A stretch of 64,000 nt of DNA. Origin: Candidatus Woesearchaeota archaeon (GTDB taxonomy: Archaea; Nanobdellota; Nanobdellia; Woesearchaeales; ARS49). The stretch spans positions 3,720 to 67,719 of the forward strand of contig JAHWHY010000008.1 in the NCBI GenBank assembly GCA_019323015.1. Direction: 5' to 3'. Position 1 is the first letter of the stretch. Each line of letters begins with the position of its first letter. A program made the translations under genes and the position numbers. Below are positions 59,471 to 64,000 of the stretch, piece after piece. The notes under the pieces were generated by a model. The model saw only the letters and a program-made list of their open reading frames with translations. It made no database searches and was not told where the DNA came from.

Positions 59471-59527
59471 ATTTATAGGCTTAAATTAACCCCCCATCGA
59501 TGATAAATGTTCTCAAGGTTTAAAAAA

Positions 59528-60832
59528 CTAGCGGTTTAAAGAAGAAAAAACGGCTTCAGCAACAGCTTTTGCCAACAAAGGCGGAACGGCATTACCTACT
59601 TGCCAGAATTTCTTGCTTGGCGGACCTTCAAAAATTATGTAGTCTGGAAAAGATTGCAATCGGGCAGCTTCTCTCGGGGTAATAGTTCTCGCTTGTTTGG
59701 GGTGAATAAATCTATTGCCGTCTTTTTGAAGATGTGCAAACAGTGTAGTGCATGGTTCATTCCATTTCTGTTTTCTGTATTTGTCTTTAAAGGCATTCAT
59801 TTCATATTTTATTTTTATTTTTAAACTCTCAGATCCCTTTTCTATTACATCTTTTGCTGTCCAGCCTTGTTTCATTCCTTTAAACAAGTCTATGTCACTT
59901 GATTGTTGACTTCTTGCAACATGGTGGTCAATATATTTATATCCATTTGGTCTTATTTGTTGATGAAACATCTTTCCGGATCTGGACAAGGTGCGAAGAA
60001 AGTTTCCGTAAGATTTACTGTTTACATTTATTCTATCTTTGCCATTATTCCTGTGCTTATTAACCCTGTCGATAGTTTTTTTTTGGTTTAGCGGTATGTC
60101 TGTATACGTTATTTTTGCCTGTACTTTTGGAAGATCTCCTATTGCTTCGTGAATTGTTACTTGTTTTAATAATCTTTTAGCTGTTTTTTCAGATGAATGT
60201 GTTTGTTTAGGCGCAGACATACAGGAATCAGTGAATCTACGATAAAAACCAATAATAAAAACTCTTTCTCTTTTTTGCGGAACACCATAATTCGCTGCAT
60301 TCAGGACCATATATTTTTGGTTGTTTTTTTCAATGTTAAAATTGTAACCTGCTTTTTCAAAATCTTTGATTATTCTATCAATTATTCTCTTTCCTTTTAA
60401 ATCTTTTTTTGAAAGAATACCTTTGACATTTTCAATAACAATAATTTTAGGTTTTAGTTCTTTTACAATAGCATAAAATTCTTTGTAAAGAAGATCTCTT
60501 TTATCTTTTTTAAACTTGTCCATTCTTTTTCCAAATCCGGATCTTGGACCAATAAGAGAAAAACTCTGGCAGGGAATGCCTCCGATAACAACATCAATTT
60601 TTCCCTTACATTGTTTTATAACAGAATTATGAATTTCTTTCTTTGTAAGGTCGCCTTGAATTACTTTATTTGTACCATATCTTTTTTTCAACGTAAGACA
60701 GGCATGTTCATCAACTTCAACAGCTCTGTGTAACTTAAAGATTTTTTTACCCTTACTTCTAGCCAACTCGAATCCCAGCGATAAACCTCCTGCACCCGCA
60801 AACAAATCAAGTATTTTTAATGGTTTGTGCAT
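59528..60832 (-). CDS. C5-cytosine DNA methyltransferase
   Basis: 434 aa. All main motifs are visible: I ILDLFAGAGGLSLGFE, IV GGIPCQSFSLIGPRSGFG (catalytic Cys), VI IVIENVKGIL, VIII PQKRERVFIIGFYRRF, and X FWQVGNAVPPLLAKAV. It methylates cytosine C5 in a site that cannot be read from sequence. The region between motifs VIII and X (target recognition) is about 150 residues. The start at 60832 has AGAGGTT ahead and overlaps Vsr by 26 bases; an ATG at 60859 is also open. Confidence 0.95.
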   Translation of the reverse strand: MHKPLKILDLFAGAGGLSLGFELARSKGKKIFKLHRAVEVDEHACLTLKKRYGTNKVIQGDLTKKEIHNSVIKQCKGKIDVVIGGIPCQSFSLIGPRSGFGKRMDKFKKDKRDLLYKEFYAIVKELKPKIIVIENVKGILSKKDLKGKRIIDRIIKDFEKAGYNFNIEKNNQKYMVLNAANYGVPQKRERVFIIGFYRRFTDSCMSAPKQTHSSEKTAKRLLKQVTIHEAIGDLPKVQAKITYTDIPLNQKKTIDRVNKHRNNGKDRINVNSKSYGNFLRTLSRSGKMFHQQIRPNGYKYIDHHVARSQQSSDIDLFKGMKQGWTAKDVIEKGSESLKIKIKYEMNAFKDKYRKQKWNEPCTTLFAHLQKDGNRFIHPKQARTITPREAARLQSFPDYIIFEGPPSKKFWQVGNAVPPLLAKAVAEAVFSSLNR

Positions 60833-61250
60833 GCTTAAAACCTCTTTTTGCCAGTTCATTTAATATTTTTTTAAAACATCTATTTAAATCCTTCTTTATT
60901 TCATGCTCATAGAATCGGATGACCTTCCAGCCTTTTTTTCTCAAAGCTTTTCTGACTTTTATATCTCTTTGAACGTTTCCTTTTATTTTCTGCAACCAGA
61001 ATTGTTTACGTGTTGCTGGTTCAATAAAGCATTTTGGACATTTATGCCAGAAACAACCATCAATAAAAATCGCTAATCGATATTTAGGATAAACCATATC
61101 TGGAGAACCTATGAGTTTATAATGGATTCTATAGCCTCGCAGGCCTCTTTTTGTCAGTTCTCTTCTTAGTTTAAGTTCTGGTTTGGTATGTTTACCACGA
61201 ATTTTTGACATACAATAGCTTCTTTGTTCTTTTGTTAATACATCTGTCAT
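60807..61250 (-). CDS. vsr: Vsr-family mismatch endonuclease
   Basis: 147 aa, near full length. SKIRGKHTKPELKLRRELTK, GSPDMVYPKYRLAIFIDGCF with WHKCPKC (catalytic Asp and zinc-binding residues) and VRKALRKKGWKVIRFYEHEI are diagnostic. Vsr nicks T:G mismatches formed when 5-methylcytosine deaminates, which explains its overlap with the methylase gene. First gene of the operon: a TATA box (61272-61279) lies 25-26 bases before the ATG, so the mRNA should be leaderless. Confidence 0.95.
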   Translation of the reverse strand: MTDVLTKEQRSYCMSKIRGKHTKPELKLRRELTKRGLRGYRIHYKLIGSPDMVYPKYRLAIFIDGCFWHKCPKCFIEPATRKQFWLQKIKGNVQRDIKVRKALRKKGWKVIRFYEHEIKKDLNRCFKKILNELAKRGFKHAQTIKNT

Positions 61251-61271
61251 TTAACAAATATGAGATTCAAT

Positions 61272-61279
61272 TATATAAA
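61272..61279 (-). promoter_or_regulatory. TATA box of the vsr-methylase-nurA-herA operon
   Basis: TTTATATA on the minus strand, centred 25-26 bases before the vsr ATG at 61250. This marks the likely operon promoter and a leaderless start. Confidence 0.55.
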
Positions 61280-61321
61280 TATTTACTGATTTTTTGAAGT
61301 AAAAATAGCACATACCTGGTT

Positions 61322-61437
61322 TTTCACCACCCCTTCAGACCCTCGGATTTGGGAGTTATGGGGAATATAATGCGATTTCAGGGGGTGGAGAAAAGAAGGT
61401 TGTTTAGGCCTTCTTTAGGTATGATTTCACCACCCCT
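61322..61437. repeat. Repeats between the conjugation gene and the defence operon
   Basis: TTTCACCACCCCT occurs at 61322-61334 and 61425-61437. A nearly complementary GGGGGTGGAGAAAAG lies at 61381-61395, and AAAGAAGG/CCTTCTTT form a hairpin (61392-61416) over the stop of the VirB4-like gene. The arrangement could be a terminator, a regulator site, or an element junction. Confidence 0.5.
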
Positions 61438-64000
61438 AAAATTTGCTTTCTTGTATATGTTCTTCCTAATTTTTTGTATTTCCAGACATAATCCTTGTTA
61501 GTTATTACATAGAACCAGTTTTTTCCAAATTCTTTGTTTAATTTTCTGGCTTTGGCTTTTACTTGTTTTGGCACTTTTTTCATAGCCATTCCGGTTTCTA
61601 CTTCTATTGCTACTTTTTTGCCAGATGGTGTTTCAAATATTATATCTGGCCTGTGTGTTTCAAATAGCCACACTTTTTTAGTATGTTTATACAGAAAATC
61701 TGCGATTCGATATATTAGAAATATATGGCTGTCACTTTCGTTGTATCTTGGCTTTAGCAGATATGTTTCTGTTTTGCCTGTTTCTATATCCCATTGCTGG
61801 CTTTCATGATACCCTTTTCTTAATCTGTAATCTATCTCTTCAGGTATCAAGTTTGCTTTTTTGTAACAGCGTTTGTCTTCTGTTACATTTATTTTCACTC
61901 TTTTTGTATATTTTCTTTTTGGCTTGACTTCTTTTTTTGGTTCTGGCCTGATTTCGGGCTTTGTTTCAACTTTCACTTCTTTTGGTATTTTTGTTTCTGG
62001 TTTTATTTTCTCTTTTTGAGCAATTTTTGCAGAAACAATTTCTAGATTTGGGGTTATATTTTCCATTTTCTTGCCTCCGGATTTTTGTTTTACTAATTCA
62101 TCTGGATTTGTTGTGATTATTTGGTGCTCTTCTTTTGATGCAACTACTTTGATTTCTGTATGATCATCATCTACCAATAGAATTCCTTCGCCAACATTTG
62201 CAGTTAATAGATAATTTTTTTCTACAGGGCTTAGATGGAATGTATTTTTGATTGGATTTATTACAGCAGGTTTTTGTCGCATCAATAAAGTGTATGCAGA
62301 ATTTGCCAATACTGATTTTCCTGCTTCTGATGTCAATAATCCTTCTACTTCCTGGTTAATCAATAATAGTCCTAGATTGAATTTTCTGCAAGTTTTAACA
62401 ATTTCAAAAATATATGTTGCATCTGCCGCTCTTGATAATAAACTCCAGGCTTCATCTATAATCAATAGTTTTCTATCTAGGTTTTTGCGCATTTTCATAT
62501 AGACATAATCCAATACCAAGAACATGATTACAGGTTTTACCTGTTTTGGCATGTTGCCAATGTCAAAACATACAAAATTATTCTTAAAATCAATGTCTGT
62601 CTGCCTGTTCAAAAAGCTAAAAACGCCATTTACATACATATTCAAGCGATTAATCAGGCTTCGCAATGTAGTTTTCTCTAAAGTTATTGCTTTTTTCTCC
62701 ATGCTTTCCAATATTTCAAGAATATCTGCAAGAACTGGCGGTTCTTTATCCCATGTTTCCTTGTTTTTGTGTATTCCTTTTGATTCGTATGCTTCTGTTA
62801 TTGCTTTGTCAATGAAACTTTTCTGTGGTTCTGTCAGATCTCCCAGCATTACAGGCATTAAATCCATTAATGAAAGTCTTTTTTCTGTGTAATTATGTCC
62901 CATAAGGTCTAATGGATTTATCATTGATTTGGAATTCATGCTTAAGTTTACTCTTTGGCCGTTAAAATGGTGGACTAAATCAGAATATTCTCCTTGTGGG
63001 TCTATGACCATTACTTTTACACCATTCAATAAGTATCTTGCAATCAATAATTTAGCAAAATAACTTTTTCCACCGCCACTTTGTGCTAAAATTACGCCAT
63101 TTGGATTACTTAGACTGAAAATATCTCTAATTATAGGAATATTATTTTTGTTCAGGCCAAGCCATACTCCGCTTTCATCGACTTGCAGAAAAGGGCTGGT
63201 AAAAGGGAAAAAGGCGCTTAATGCTTCTGTAGTTACGTTTCTATTCATTTTCAGATTGTCTATACCTAAGGGTGCTACGCTTTTCCAGCCCTGCGCCATC
63301 CTGTAATTTGCCACTCGGGGAATTATCAGCAAAGAATTCAGCTCTGACTCTACCTTTTTCGTGAGGAGGTCGAGTTCCCTCAGAGTTTTGGCCTTACAAT
63401 TTATATACAAACCTGCATTAAATAGTTTGTGATGGCCTTTTTGCAAGTCTTCTAGAATTTTTCTTGTGTCTTTATACTTTATTTCCAAGCTCGGGTTTAC
63501 TAATCCTTTTTGTTGTTGTGAAAATAGGTCTGCTTTTTGTTTTTGAAGTTCTTTATTTAAGTTTACCATCATTGTTTCTATAGGATATGGATTAATGTGC
63601 AGACTAATATCAAAATTTCCATGGCTACTGATTATTTTGTCAAGAAATCCTGCTTCTACACGTCTCGGATAGCCGTGAGCATAAATTATTCTGTTATAAA
63701 CATCATTTATTTTGATATAATCTTTCTGATTTAGCAGTTCATTAGGCAGTATTTTCTTTCCTTTTGCAAAAAAGAATCCGGATAATATCTTTTTGAGCTC
63801 TTTTCCCTTTATTCTTTTGTATGAAAAATTCAGATTTTTCTGCTTTTCTTCACATAATTTTATTTGAATGTCAATATTGTGGTGTTCGGGAATAATGATG
63901 TAAAAAGAACGATTCATTATTCCCTTATCAGCCACAATACTCTCAAGAAATTTCTTGTGAGAATCAAAAAGAGCAGTATATTGCTTATTTCTGGTAATAA
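61404..64000 (-). CDS. virB4: VirB4-type conjugation ATPase with C-terminal nuclease-like domain (runs off window)
   Basis: At least 864 codons; the frame stays open to the right edge, so the start is outside. VirB4/TraC features: IPRVANYRMAQGW, Walker A ILAQSGGGKSYFAKLL, VMVIDPQGEYSDLV, Walker B KLLIIDEAWSLLS and LLINQEVEGLL. A Lys/Pro/Glu-rich linker joins a C-terminal domain (last 130 residues) with ETHRPDIIFETPSGKKVAIE followed by VETG, resembling a restriction-endonuclease-like core (D...E-x-E). VirB4 powers type IV secretion and conjugation. The added domain is unusual and its activity is unproven. Confidence 0.85.
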   Translation of the reverse strand, partial: ITRNKQYTALFDSHKKFLESIVADKGIMNRSFYIIIPEHHNIDIQIKLCEEKQKNLNFSYKRIKGKELKKILSGFFFAKGKKILPNELLNQKDYIKINDVYNRIIYAHGYPRRVEAGFLDKIISSHGNFDISLHINPYPIETMMVNLNKELQKQKADLFSQQQKGLVNPSLEIKYKDTRKILEDLQKGHHKLFNAGLYINCKAKTLRELDLLTKKVESELNSLLIIPRVANYRMAQGWKSVAPLGIDNLKMNRNVTTEALSAFFPFTSPFLQVDESGVWLGLNKNNIPIIRDIFSLSNPNGVILAQSGGGKSYFAKLLIARYLLNGVKVMVIDPQGEYSDLVHHFNGQRVNLSMNSKSMINPLDLMGHNYTEKRLSLMDLMPVMLGDLTEPQKSFIDKAITEAYESKGIHKNKETWDKEPPVLADILEILESMEKKAITLEKTTLRSLINRLNMYVNGVFSFLNRQTDIDFKNNFVCFDIGNMPKQVKPVIMFLVLDYVYMKMRKNLDRKLLIIDEAWSLLSRAADATYIFEIVKTCRKFNLGLLLINQEVEGLLTSEAGKSVLANSAYTLLMRQKPAVINPIKNTFHLSPVEKNYLLTANVGEGILLVDDDHTEIKVVASKEEHQIITTNPDELVKQKSGGKKMENITPNLEIVSAKIAQKEKIKPETKIPKEVKVETKPEIRPEPKKEVKPKRKYTKRVKINVTEDKRCYKKANLIPEEIDYRLRKGYHESQQWDIETGKTETYLLKPRYNESDSHIFLIYRIADFLYKHTKKVWLFETHRPDIIFETPSGKKVAIEVETGMAMKKVPKQVKAKARKLNKEFGKNWFYVITNKDYVWKYKKLGRTYTRKQILGVVKSYLKKA

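Noticed and set aside
1..64000. CRISPR array, rRNA or transposase
   Set aside because: No regularly spaced direct repeats, no rRNA signature and no transposase motif seen on either strand.

Overview
The window looks like chromosomal DNA from a low-GC archaeon, most likely a DPANN-type lineage such as Woesearchaeota or Pacearchaeota. The assignment is inferred from gene content and style; no rRNA is present to confirm it. Archaeal evidence includes TFIIB, an AbrB-PhoU pair, duplicated Lrp/AsnC regulators, AMP phosphorylase, a release-factor-type methyltransferase fused to an archaeal kinase, introns in tRNA genes, and many TATA boxes about 26 bases before start codons that imply leaderless mRNAs. 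Many proteins are lineage-specific and unrecognised.

Layout. 1-4.4 kb: hypotheticals, an AbrB-PhoU regulator and a secreted beta-barrel-like protein. 4.5-5.2 kb: a ribbon-helix-helix protein and a PIN-domain protein arranged tail to tail. 5.3-9.1 kb: an operon ending in a MoxR-type AAA ATPase and its VWA partner. 9.2-12.2 kb: a 985-residue protein with a C-terminal EgtD-like methyltransferase. 13.3-20.6 kb: a tight ten-gene plus-strand operon of envelope-type proteins (zinc ribbon-TerB, lipoprotein, small membrane protein, three helical proteins, transglutaminase, two TolB-like propellers, HTH regulator). 20.6-33.7 kb: ileS, Cys-rich secreted proteins, a KAS III-like enzyme, a methyltransferase-kinase fusion, ogt, an MFS transporter, a phosphoesterase and tfb.

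34.3-34.7 kb holds the most unusual locus. A complete tRNA-Ser(UGA) lies inside what reads as a second tRNA-Ser(UGA) broken into four exons; joined, these give 84 nt, exactly the length of the inner gene. 34.7-47.9 kb: PDZ membrane protein, CPA2 antiporter, YhbY, lipoproteins, AMP phosphorylase, AI-2E-type permease, intron-containing tRNA-Val(GAC), a second AbrB-PhoU, and an operon with receiver-like domains and a second barrel-like lipoprotein.

48-64 kb is accessory. A minus-strand operon Vsr, C5-cytosine methylase, NurA, HerA, GHKL ATPase (61.25 to 54.56 kb) looks like a methylation-linked defence or DNA-processing system. It is followed by a cassette with a Gly-rich small peptide, a zinc metallopeptidase, a winged-helix protein and a DUF4238 protein. 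Upstream lies a VirB4-type conjugation ATPase running off the window edge, which suggests a conjugative or integrative element. No gene-free stretch exceeds 300 bases apart from the tRNA locus. No CRISPR array, transposase or rRNA was seen.
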